DNA of 64,000 bases. It comes from Phytophthora sp. 'mugwort'. Taxonomy: Eukaryota > Oomycota > Peronosporomycetes > Peronosporales > Peronosporaceae. The DNA is taken from contig JAUCEF010000018.1 of assembly GCA_033558025.1 (NCBI GenBank), positions 2,294,001 to 2,358,000 on the forward strand, read 5' to 3'. Positions 52,832 to 63,063 of the stretch are shown piece by piece (the stretch's first letter is position 1; every line of letters starts with the position of its first letter). Made by a program: the position numbers and the translations under genes. Under the pieces are notes generated by a model, which had not been told where the DNA came from, did no database searches, and saw nothing but the letters and a program-made list of their open reading frames with translations.

Positions 52832-53314
52832 CTATTGTTTCGCACGAGCATTAACCGAGAGCGCATTCGCTCGGTGCTGCACCTTGCGCTTCTTACGCTT
52901 CGCGTCGCGATACTCCTTGAGGGCGCTCTTGCGGATATTCGCGAGTGGCTCCCAGGTTGGCATCCAGTTGACGAGCACTTTTGGCTCTCCGTCGATAATC
53001 GCCTCGTTGAGGAGAGCCCTGTACTTAAACTCGTCACCGGTGGCGCTCTCCGCGTATTCAACGCTCCGCGCAACGAGCTCGTACTTCTCGAGCTCGTTGA
53101 GGTCGATGCGGCGATGTGGAAATCGGTCAAGCACCCGCTGAGTTACCCCCTCTAAGTTGCGCATGGGCAACGGAAGCTCTGCCATATACTGCTTTACGTG
53201 CTTGAGCAGAAGGCGGGATGTTTGATCCGCGATGAACCCACCGCCAGATGGAGCGGCGAGATGTTCCTTGCAGAAAGCGAAGAACCACTTGCGCAGAGGG
53301 AACTCCGAATGCAT
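52832..53314 (-). CDS. Orphan chromodomain-like protein
   Basis: 160 residues from ATG 53314. The C-terminal part reads VARSVEYAESATGDEFKYRA, then LLNEAIIDGEPKVLVNWMPTWEP, an arrangement like chromodomains of retroelements (aromatic, then W-x-P-TWEP). A basic tail follows (KRKKRKVQHR). The N-terminal 90 residues (FPLRKWFFAFCKEHLAAPSG, LLLKHVKQYMAELPLP) are unassigned. It may be the chromodomain end of a minus-strand Gypsy element whose remainder is lost, or a small host chromatin protein. Intact but isolated. Confidence 0.45.
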   Translation of the reverse strand: MHSEFPLRKWFFAFCKEHLAAPSGGGFIADQTSRLLLKHVKQYMAELPLPMRNLEGVTQRVLDRFPHRRIDLNELEKYELVARSVEYAESATGDEFKYRALLNEAIIDGEPKVLVNWMPTWEPLANIRKSALKEYRDAKRKKRKVQHRANALSVNARAKQ

Positions 53315-53676
53315 CGCGGGTTCTAGAATGACCGCTTTTCAATTGCATCCTACACGAAGCGTGAAAGAGAGCGCAACCTTTGTCACCATTTGTCGACCTT
53401 CCGCTCAGGTCGCGATGGTAGTCATGGTGATGAGCTAGGTATCAAATTTAATCGTTAGCTATCGCAGCTAAGTTAGATGTCAACTGGGAATATCGTGGCT
53501 TTTGGTATCAGCATTTCGGCCTATAATGATCAAGGCCTTTTTGACTGGCAGAACGCACGATACTTGTTGCCAAATCTGACACCAATTGACCAACTGGTGG
53601 ATAGCAAACGACTTGGACGATTTCGGGGCGGGAACTTGTCATTCATTGACACTACACTTTCAGCACCCATCCAGCT
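53315..53676. other. Intergenic stretch
   Basis: No supported gene or repeat. Confidence 0.35.
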
Positions 53677-54069
53677 ATGAGCTCCGATGACTCGGATCTC
53701 GACGAGCCATACAGTGTGATGGTCCGTGTGGCGCAGCTCATCCGCGCAGACCGATGTGGCCAATGTCTACGAGGTAAAGCCGCAGCGTTGCAGATAATTG
53801 TTGCACATGTGCGTGGACTAACTCGCGCCGAGAAGCGCCTGAGCATATTAACGGCGCTTGCCATCCTCTACGTCGCAGAAGACGCCCGTCCGCGGCGCGT
53901 GCGCTCAAGCGGTGAACGCGTCCGGTTCCACTACAATCTACCTTTCATGGGTCGCGTGTGCAAGTCTGCTTTTTTTCTTTAGCGGCTACGGCGTGTCGGC
54001 TTCAACAGTGGCGCGCTATCGCCGTATGATTCGTGAAGGCAGGGTGATTGAGTACCAGGCCGAGTTGTA
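53677..54069 (+). pseudogene. Transposase N-terminal relic
   Basis: The plus frame from ATG 53677 (MSSDDSDLDEPYSVMVRV) continues to RVRFHYNLPFMGRVCKSAF. After a frame change at an 8-T run near 53970, it goes on as SGYGVSASTVARYRRMIREG to 54069. The FHYNLPF-G-VC-AF then GV-STV-RYRK order is common at the start of an oomycete transposase family. The catalytic part is absent. Confidence 0.5.
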
Positions 54070-54429
54070 GGGAGAGTGGTAGGACCTCAGCTAATGATCC
54101 TGGACTTCAATATCATTTCCGATCCATTCTAATCTTGTCTTACTACATATCCGCTTTCGCGTGGGTCCTTACGAGTAGATATCATAGTACTACGATCTCA
54201 TGAAGCACACATGTGTATTGAATGTTATGAATCACCTTCTCGTACGTATGCATTACTACCTATGTCTTACCTTTTATGACGTGGGAGCGCCTTTATCCTT
54301 CATGACGGTGTCTTCGACCTTCTCGTATAGCTTCCCTACTCGAACGACAATGCAGAACCGACTTGCGTTGGACGACCGCCTTGCCTTGGCCACCATTACG
54401 CGTCACTCGATGGTTCCGCGCGGCGTCGA

Positions 54430-56228
54430 CGTCTCTGGCTCACGAACGTCTCTTCGGCTTGATTTTCCTGCCGCCAAGCCACCCCGACGGTCTGCAAAAC
54501 TTCAGGGAGGTGGACACAGCACCCGAACTTGAACCACCATGCGCATGGGCACCAATGTTCTGCGACATTGACGTACCATCCGTCCTGGGTTTGCTGTACA
54601 CCTCCATGTATAGGGATGGGAGGCGCTCTTTGTCTGTGTTCGCGAGCGGGAAGGCGCTGCTCTGGACACCGTGCTGCTTGACGATGACTTGTGTCTCAAG
54701 AGCATTGTCGTCTATGATAAAACTGAGACTCGTCCGTTGGACGCGCTTGTGACTCAGGAGCCGGCGTTGCGAAGATACTTGAGACGCCTTGGGAGATCTG
54801 GGGTGGCCACGCTAGAATTCTAAGTACTGGGTCGCCACCGCCTTCGGCTTGCACAACTGTTGCATCTTCAGCATGAGTGAGTTCAACGGAAGCAGTTGAC
54901 GGAGCGTGTAGCCACGCTTGAAGGCCTTGTTGAACTGCTAGAGAGGATTGTTCGTCTTGGCGTGGCTGATGGCGCTCTGGTAACACTGCCAGCGATGGAA
55001 CCGGGACTCGAACCACTCGTGTTTGAAATATTGCAGAAATGCCTTCAGCGTCGGTCGAGCAGACCATGCGCGTAAAGCATCTACAACCTCGCCTTCAGCG
55101 TTGAACTGGTTGTGGGCGTGGTGAATTCGATAGACGTGTTTGTAGACTATCCTTCGATCCGGCCCGGATAGTTGCTTGGCCCTCTCCCTGACGTTGAGCA
55201 TTACATGGAAGAAGCACATGAGATACGTTGCGCTGGGACAGTTGAGAATGATTACTTTCGCGAAACCGTTGAATTGGGCGTCGTCGGCGTCGCCCATGAC
55301 GTAGCACACTTTGAGCTAGGCCGCCGTGACGAGCTGGTACACGGCAGAAATGCTGGTGAAGATCGAGACGTACTGCTCCTGACGCAGACGTGACGTGAGG
55401 AAAACGGCTGCAACGTGCATGGAGCGGCTCGCGTCGGAAGTGCCGCAGACAACCATAGGGTACCCCGACTGGTTAATCTTGTACGTCGCGTCGATGTGGA
55501 ATGGGAACTCTGCCGCTCGATAAAAAATGCCCGCGAACTTGCCGTTTTGTCGTCACACCATCCAAGAACGGCTTGGTCTCGGAACCGTTCCCGATTATTG
55601 GAATCCCGAAATCGTCTATCGGATACGCGAACGTGAACGGTGTTGTTTCGTCGAGGTCCTCACGATACCACAAAACACGAACCGTCTCGCGCATCTGGGA
55701 CACGAGAGCTGTAACCATCAGTAGAACCTTCTTGTGGTGATATGCCGTTCGCTGGACTTGACCGAGACGAGGAACCGTATCCTCGGTCAGGTGGAGCAGG
55801 TCGATCATGTTGCTCAGAATGGCCATCGGTTTCGCCCCGGTTGCCGCCAGGTTCTTGGTGTAACGCTTCAGTTGTAGCGTCATCCGGTTGAACATCGTCT
55901 GGTCAACTATCGCGTGAGCTCCGTGGTGATACACAGTTGATCTCTTTGTGATCGTGCACGAGAGCGTCTTGATCCACGCGGTACAGATGCCAGCCGCTTC
56001 CATCGCAGTTGCACACGTAGTCGATTGGCGCTTCAACAGATGGTAGCGCATACGTTGGCCGTCAATATTGTCCAGGCACAGCTGACATCGCTGAAGCTGA
56101 CTCGTGGTGGCTGCAAAAATCGGCTGGGAGTCCAGGTGCTTCTTCAGTTGCTCCACCGTCCCCTGGGACAGCTGCTGGATCCACAGATACTTGGGGTTCT
56201 TCTTCGGCCTCTTCGGAGGACGCGGCAT
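54430..56228 (-). mobile_element. Third MULE transposase relic
   Basis: From ATG 56228 (MPRPPKRPKKNPKYLWIQQL) the minus strand is open for 251 codons, then shifts frame near 55535 to reach FHIDATYKINQSGYPMVVCG (first Asp), VCYVMGDADDAQFNGFAKVI (second Asp) and YLMCFFHVMLNVRE, with HEWFESRFHRWQCYQ beyond. A TAG near 55318 and later stops break it. No terminal inverted repeats were found, and the SWIM motif is not visible. Different subfamily from the two MULEs in the zinc-finger cluster. Confidence 0.78.
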
Positions 56229-57318
56229 CGTCTTGGTTGCCGAGATGGATATCGCTGGGCTTGAGACTCAGCTTTTTGGGGGGCGTGGATTATTCAACGT
56301 GGGAATGCCTCGACGCGTGGATGGTGCTGGAAGCACAGCACGAATCGGACCGCTACGAGCGGTTAATCGAGCCGTAACCGGTTAGGTTTCACGGATTACC
56401 GGCGAGCTGGACCGCGAAGATGTGTTCTGGTTAGCTGATGCTGACCTAATCCCTGTCTCGTGTGTGTTTTTCGACACCGTTCTCTGCTGTCGATAGTTCC
56501 TGGTGTGTTTTCGAATCGCTTTCTTTATTGTGCACACATTTTCTACGCTATCGATGCGTCCCCTCTGTTTTTCATTTTTCTTCTCTGTTTTAATCACGTG
56601 GAAGGTAATCCGTATTGGTGCAGCTATGAGGTGTTACTGCAATTCGTCCGACTGCCGCAAGAGTATTTGTCGCTATTGTCAGCTCGAACAGTAAACAAGA
56701 CCACTATCAGTCGATTCACGCTGAGCGGTGCGTCGTCGGATCTCGCTGATTGTTTTTCCCCTGGCTCCTTGCTGACTCATTCGTGGCCGCCTCAAAGTGT
56801 ACTTAAGTAAGAGGCATTCCGAAGTTGCACTCGCAATCATCGGCAACACGCAGCGAATACACTGTACGTTTCGAATGAAAGTGAAAGAGTGTCGTTGGCT
56901 GAATCTGTTGCGTTGATTCATAGGAACTAAAACCGACTACAGTAAAGGTCGGTAAGATGCTCTCGCAAACTTGATAGCCTTCCCCCCCCCCACACACACA
57001 CACCCTCGCCAACGTCGCAGACCTAATTAACACTGAGTACACTTGAGCACAACCTTAAAAATGGATGTTTCATTCGGATGCTACTTAAACGGGGCAACTT
57101 CTTAGTTAATCACAGCCAGATAAATGACAGCCGCTGATTGGTAGCGATGTTGAAGCGAGTGCTTTACCGTGGCAGACCGAATTAGACACTCCCGGAATTG
57201 CTATGATTAGTCTGAGATTACATCTATCGGTGAGCTCAAAGGAAGACGCCAGCCAGCATTGTCCAAGCCCCACACGGATAGTGCTAGCTGCGAGGAATTG
57301 TGTGTAGAGACGACATCC
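56229..57318. other. Intergenic stretch with a CA/C tract
   Basis: 5' flank of the coiled-coil/LRR gene. A C-run followed by a CA dinucleotide repeat lies near 56983-57003. No other feature. Confidence 0.4.
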
Positions 57319-60300
57319 ATGAGCCAGTCGCCCTTGCCGTCGGGCTTTGAGGTACGTGGTGCTCAATTTGTCGTCGTTGCTCGACTGACTCGACTTAACC
57401 AAACCCGATCCTTGTCTTTCCTGTAGCGTCCAAGCTCTGATGCAGTGTCTATGGTGTCGACAATGACTCAAAAGGGCACCAAAGAGACGAGAGCGGCCGA
57501 AGCACTCGCCATGAAGGACGAGCAGATGAAAATCCTTGGGAGTCAGAACGCCCAACTGCTGACTTCACTCAATGCAATGGACGACGAGATCGGGACATTG
57601 AAGATTCACAAGTACCGACTCGAGGAAGAGAATCGCGGTCTGCGTGACCAAAACTTTGAGCTACAGAGCAAAGCTCGTGCTGCTGAAACGACGCTCATCA
57701 AAGCCCAGGTACGTTGCTCTTGAGCGTCCTTTGAAACCTCATGCGAGTCTCATGGTCTTTGTATTGCTGTAGACTGGCATCGAAGAGCGGGAAACGCAAG
57801 TCAAAGTCTTGACTGACCACAATACGGAGCTTCTGCGTCTGCTAGAGCACGAGGAAGCACAGAGCGCGTCGTTAGGTTCAAGAGCCACCACGCTCAAGTC
57901 GGATCTGGAGACACAGGAGACACGTTATGCTTCTTTGTTGGCATCGGCCAAGACCCACGAGGAGATCGCCACTCGTGCGACTCGAGAAGGACAAATGCGC
58001 GCTCAAGAAGTGCGTCTGCTACGGAACGAGAGCGACCAACTGCGAGCTTGTAATGTCGAATTGAAGATGAAGACACAAGTCGAGCTGGAGGCTTTACAGG
58101 AGCAACTTCGTGTACGTAAAGAGAAACAGTATCAGCTCTTGGAAAAGCTGCAGCAACTTGAAGAAGCCAAGCGACAGAGCGATGATCAAGTGGCTTCAGC
58201 AGAGGATAAAGCGAGGAAGTTGCACGCACGGAATCAAGAGCTGGAAACGCAGGTCCAGCTCGAAGCTAAAGCCAAACGCGCGCAAATTGACGCCAACAAG
58301 AACTTTTTCATCGAGAATGGCAACCTCCAGCGTGACAAGCACGAGCTTCAGACTCGTTTCGACAAGGCCGAACAGGAACGCTCCCGTATGGAAGCAGAGA
58401 ACCGCGATTCAGCTGATCAGCTGCGAGAAATGGCCGAAAAAGTCTTCCAACTACTGGAACGGCTCAAGCTGGCGGAACTGGGCAAGACGAAAGCCATTGA
58501 CGGTCTCAAGCACAAGGAGCTGGAGCTGCTCGCACTCAAGAAGAAGAACAATCGGCTGCTCAAAGAAGGCACACAGGAAGGCAGAGCACGCGTCAAGTCG
58601 GAACTGGACAAGAAGGTGCTGCTGGAACAGCTTCAAGCACTCAAAAAGCACAACGCGCAATTGTCGTTGCGCTGCAGCGATGAAGTCAAGGCGAAGCTCA
58701 AAGAAGCGGACGAGCGGAAACAACTCGAAGAGAAAATCAAGACCATGAGCTCACGCGTTGCCTTCCTGCTCAACAAGATGCAAGCTGATGAAGAGGCCAA
58801 AATCGTGTCCAAAGAAGAAATGAAAAAGCTGCAGGCGCAGCTCACGACGGTGCAGGAAAAAGGAGCCGAACTTGCACACAAACTCCATGCGACAGCAGAC
58901 AGTAATCGGGTCGTCACGGAAGCTCTTCGTTGTAAACAGGACGAACTGGACGCCCAAGCGATCAAGTTGGAGGCCACACAAAAGAAAATGGCCGAGATGG
59001 CGCTTGCCATGGAGCAGTCAGGTATCCCAATGACCACAGGTGCTGACGGCGACAACCAGCACGAGACACGTCAACGAGGGAATCAAGAGGCTACGCATCC
59101 AGACGACGTCGCCGCAACAGCGAATAGCCGATTCTTTGTGGAGTGCCGGGCTTCACACGGTGGTCTGCTACTCATCAAAGCGAAACGAACCAATTTCACA
59201 CCGAAAACCCAGCAACAATCCATCGACTTCCTTGAACGCATGGGGATCAACACGTTCCTCAAGCGTGCACAGAAGAGTCTCAACACCAAGCAGTTACTTG
59301 TCGAGCGAATCGCAGCATTGCTCGCCACTATCATCATCAACGAAGACGTCATCGTCGACGTCAAGGAGCAGCTCGCCGCCAAAAACGATCAAATTGGGCA
59401 CCTTGCGCGCAAAACGCGCTGGATGCAGGAACGACTCACCATCGAAGAAGACGCGAAACGCAAGACATTGCTGCGCTATGTCCACGAAGTCAAGTCTCGC
59501 GCGATGATACTGCCAACCAGTCCAAACGATGACCGCAATTCAGCATTGATCGGTGTCTTGAAGCTTCCTGAGAGCGGCGTGGGCGACGAGGAAGTGCATG
59601 CCATTGCAGCTCTGCTTCGAAATGCCACTAATGTCCGGGAGCTTCAGCTGCGAGGTAACGCGATCTCCAGTGAAGGAGCGCGAGCTATTGCAGCAGTATT
59701 GTGTATTTCTTCGTGCCGACTGCGTCACGTTGACTTGAGGAATAACCAAATCGGCAAAGACGGCATCAAGGTGCTCGCCGAGGCACTCGAGCGGAATGAG
59801 CGTATCAAGCACGTGTACGTCCATGCCGGTGGCAAGATTGAGGCACTAGGCACGACATCACCAGCATCTCAAGCTGCAATCGTGAACGCACAAATCTCGA
59901 GCGCTGCCACGTTGGGTACCGCGGGTTCAACACATGCGTCGCTAATTGGTGTCGAGACGGTCTGCGTCGTGGATGTTCGAGAACAGACTGAAGCCGACAG
60001 CAGTAGCGCCAGCACAAATCTGCTCATCGACTTTGCAGACGATTCACGTGTCACCGTAGGTACTGGAGCAACCGCACAATCATCACCAACAGCAGCAGGA
60101 CCGGGCAGCTCACTCAAATTGAAGCTGGCTGGGATCAGTGGAGACTCGAACGGCATGAAGGCCTCAATGACCTCCGCGAATGACCGTGATAGCAGCAACA
60201 GATTGTTTTCACGACGGCCATTGTCTGCAACAGCATTGAAGCGACAACGTGATCGACTTTCGCTCGAGCGCAAGAAACGACAGGAGGAGACCAAGCGCCA

Positions 60301-60499
60301 AGCTCGCAAAGAAGCTGAGTGGGCAGGACGCTCTGGCGGGATGGACTCCAGTCCTTCGCATGCCTCTAGCAGCAAAAAGCTGCCACCTATTTCAACAAAC
60401 GCAAACAACGGCAAGAGTGTAACACGAATTAGCTCAGCACCTGTACTGAAAGATGGCAGTAGTGGCGCTCAGACAGCAGGAGATCCAGCCGAGAGCTGA
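57319..60499 (+). CDS. 1013-residue coiled-coil and leucine-rich-repeat protein
   Basis: Exons 57319-57351, 57427-57708 and 57773-60499 join in phase (GT-AG). Residues about 20-480 are a long coiled coil. Within it a short unit recurs about every 100 residues: KQYQLLEKLQQLEEAK, KVFQLLERLKLAELGK, RVAFLLNKMQADEEAK. After a linker comes a conserved-looking block (FFVECRASHGGLLLIKAKRT) with LIIINED- and RKTRWMQERLT-type segments, then about three RNase-inhibitor-type LRRs (697-795: VRELQLRGNAISSEGARAI, LRHVDLRNNQIGKDGIKVL). A Ser/Thr-rich, basic tail follows. No membrane segment or catalytic motif. Architecture suits a cytoskeletal, basal-body or axonemal scaffold, but I do not recognise the family. 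Confidence 0.82.
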
Positions 60500-60644
60500 C
60501 CACCTCATGTCAATTAAGTCCTTTCGCTGTCTGTGTCAGCAACCGGGTGGGCCTTTGTATTCATCATCAACATTATTCCCCACTGAGCACGAACGTACCA
60601 ATCAATCCGTACCGAAACTCCTTGTGACAATTGATTTCTGCCAA

Positions 60645-62876
60645 CTATACAGTGAAATCGGTGGTGGCTTCCCTCTCGCGTTCTCTGTCACGAGCTTTCA
60701 GCAGCAGACGCTGCAAAATCAACAGGTTTGCACGCCCCGTTCGTCGCTCTGATAGAGTGAACAGGTTATCATTCTCCTGGGACATAAAATGCAACAGCCG
60801 AGATACTGTCGAGTTCGCCTCGCTCGCCGTACGCACTGGTAGATCGTCATCCTTGATACTTTCAAGCACCAATGCTCTCTGTGTGTCACGAAGAAGCCCT
60901 TGCGCAGCTAAACTTTCGACGACAATCTCGTTGTCTTTGACCAGCTCATCCGCCCCATTGGATTCAGACTTGTCGAAATCCAGCAACTCGAGCATGAATT
61001 GGCCAGCATTATCCGTGATATCAAGTCCGAGCGTCTTCTGAAGTGCTGGTACTTTAATCAAGTGTGAAAGCAGCTCCGAGTATGCTTTACTGTCGTCCTC
61101 TCCACTAATCGCTGTGGAGACATCACCGTCACCAGGTTCAGGCGCAGACACGTACAATGTTGTGGACCATGCGTGTCGAATTAAAGACGGGGGAACTGAT
61201 TCCCACGCCATGTGCAGCCAGCTCAGCGTGTTCCGCATATGAGTATGAGCATGAACGTCGAAGGTCTCATTCACCGAGGATCCTTCCTCGGGAATTACCT
61301 CGTTGTTTTGTCCCATAGACTTGACTGCCAGTGCCCACTGTTCGTACTCGTACAGCAGCGTCTGCAACATCTCACGCCGGAACCGCAATTTGAACGACCT
61401 AAAGACGCCTTGTTGAAGCGGTTGAGCGTCACCTGAAGGTCCAGGCGGCAAGAAGAGAAGCACAATCGATTCAAAGCTGAAACCACTTCGAAACGAGCCA
61501 GACGGATTCAGCGAATGGGCCGCAGCAACGTGAGCTGTACAACTGTCCAGAACCAGGTACCAGATCTGCTTTCTCGCTGTTGCCTCGTGATTCATTATCT
61601 GGATGAAATTCGATATCGTAGCCGAATCGTGCGTGGCGCGACAGTGATCACGATACTGAACACCGTAGGCCGTTAACGTATCTACGTCTTTAATGGAATC
61701 CGGGTTCGGGTCCTTGCCAATGACTTGCAACTGTAACTTCTCCCCCGACGCACTCACCGCCATAGCAACCGAGATACGCTCAAGACTACGCACATCCATA
61801 TTAACGACCGTGTCCAATCTTGACGACGTCGTGCGATGGCGTAGCGTGAGTTCATCCAGACTCCATACACAGGTCGGCGCCACGTTCATAAACAGATCGC
61901 GTATCTTCTGAACACGCTGGTCATACGTCATCTTGTCCGAGACGATTGTAGGCGCTCCTGATTGGGTATAATGCTTCGGGAGGGAGCGCATACTACGTCG
62001 CTGCATGTATCTGTGTAGCCATCCATTTGACGCCTTGAAGTCCGTGAGCGACATGACCACATCGTCCGAGAGCTCACTACTATAATCCGCCAAGATCTTG
62101 TTACGGAACTCCATCGCCTTCGACTGCAGCAATTCCCCAGTGACCTTTAACGCCGGCGCATCCAGCTCGACCTGCATCTGCCACTTGTACAGCATGTCTT
62201 CAATAACACTCAATTTGTGTTGATATTGCAGCACCTTACGACTGCTTGTAGCACTCTCGACAAGTGCCTGAGCTGAAATTGCAGCCCTCTCTTTTACCAT
62301 CTTGGTCACGGCTGTACGGGACACGCCAAACTTCTCCGCCGCTGCTCCTTGTGAGCCTCCCTGGTCTACAAAGGCCAAAATCTCCATCTTCTCCAAATTC
62401 GTCTTGCGGACGCGTCGTCCTTTCCTGGGTTTGGGTGGAGTAGGCGTCGGTACTTGAATCTGCTGCGGTATCTGGTCCACAGTGGCTGCGACTGCAGCGT
62501 GGAGCCCCGCCGCCTCTTCGGTCGTGATCACCATCTCCACAGGCTGCGCGGCGTCTGTAAGCATCGCGGCGGAGGCTGCCGCTACCTGCTCCGCCTCGGT
62601 GGGCTCTACTGCCTCGTCCTTGGGATCAGATACCGCCACTAGAACTTCTGATTCCGCCTCGTCGCTGTGATCGTTCGGCCTTAAGCTAGACTTGACCTTG
62701 CTCTTGCGCTGCTTCTTGGCGTCGACGGACGTCAGCGCGTCATCCTGCGTGCGCTTGCCCAGAGAGGAAAGAGAAGGACACGCAGTCGCCAGGTGTGCCT
62801 GGGACCCAGGATGGGGATCACTGTCCGTGTCCGACGAGGAGCGCAGAGCTTTCCGCGCGCGCTTGCTGGCGTCCAT
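60645..62876 (-). CDS. pogo/CENP-B-like transposase-derived protein, third Asp lost
   Basis: 743 residues in one intact exon from ATG 62876. The N-terminal 150 residues are acidic/Ser/Pro-rich with basic clusters (KKQRKSKVK; RKGRRVRK), likely nuclear. A psq-type helix-turn-helix is at about 158-205 (MEILAFVDQGGSQGAAAEKF, then GVSRTAVTKM), then a CENP-B-type DNA-binding part (about 240-300, NGWLHRYMQRRSMRSL) and a DDE_1 domain with Asp341 (WSLDELTL) and Asp444 (YLVLDSCTAH). In the usual QPLDQGV motif the third Asp is Gln (Q488 in AQPLQQGVFRSFK), so transposition is not expected. No terminal repeats seen. Probably a host gene (DNA-binding/centromere-like or regulatory). The frame stays open upstream to 63188; ATG 62876 precedes the basic start MDASKRARKA. 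Confidence 0.82.
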   Translation of the reverse strand: MDASKRARKALRSSSDTDSDPHPGSQAHLATACPSLSSLGKRTQDDALTSVDAKKQRKSKVKSSLRPNDHSDEAESEVLVAVSDPKDEAVEPTEAEQVAAASAAMLTDAAQPVEMVITTEEAAGLHAAVAATVDQIPQQIQVPTPTPPKPRKGRRVRKTNLEKMEILAFVDQGGSQGAAAEKFGVSRTAVTKMVKERAAISAQALVESATSSRKVLQYQHKLSVIEDMLYKWQMQVELDAPALKVTGELLQSKAMEFRNKILADYSSELSDDVVMSLTDFKASNGWLHRYMQRRSMRSLPKHYTQSGAPTIVSDKMTYDQRVQKIRDLFMNVAPTCVWSLDELTLRHRTTSSRLDTVVNMDVRSLERISVAMAVSASGEKLQLQVIGKDPNPDSIKDVDTLTAYGVQYRDHCRATHDSATISNFIQIMNHEATARKQIWYLVLDSCTAHVAAAHSLNPSGSFRSGFSFESIVLLFLPPGPSGDAQPLQQGVFRSFKLRFRREMLQTLLYEYEQWALAVKSMGQNNEVIPEEGSSVNETFDVHAHTHMRNTLSWLHMAWESVPPSLIRHAWSTTLYVSAPEPGDGDVSTAISGEDDSKAYSELLSHLIKVPALQKTLGLDITDNAGQFMLELLDFDKSESNGADELVKDNEIVVESLAAQGLLRDTQRALVLESIKDDDLPVRTASEANSTVSRLLHFMSQENDNLFTLSERRTGRANLLILQRLLLKARDREREREATTDFTV

Positions 62877-63063
62877 AGTGCGCGTTAGCAATCTGAAGTG
62901 ATTGGACGGGGGAGCGAGAACAGTGACATCTCTATGTAAGAAACACGTGCTGATTAGCGGAAAAAGAGTCGCACTTTGCACCAATCCGATTGCTTGAAAA
63001 CTGTTCTTAAACAGAGATATCGTCATTGTTTGGTCTCCTCCACACGTCATACGGGGATCAGCA
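62877..63063. promoter_or_regulatory. Divergent region, transposase-derived gene and TOP2
   Basis: Start codons of the two genes lie 187-466 bp apart, depending on which TOP2 ATG is used. Both strands are partly open here, so the promoter boundaries cannot be fixed. Confidence 0.4.

Noticed and set aside
54998..55020. Minus-strand GTGGTTCGAGTCCCGGTTCC resembles a tRNA T-arm
   Set aside because: No acceptor stem, D-arm or anticodon arm can be built around it, and the same bases encode HEWFESRFHRW of the MULE transposase.
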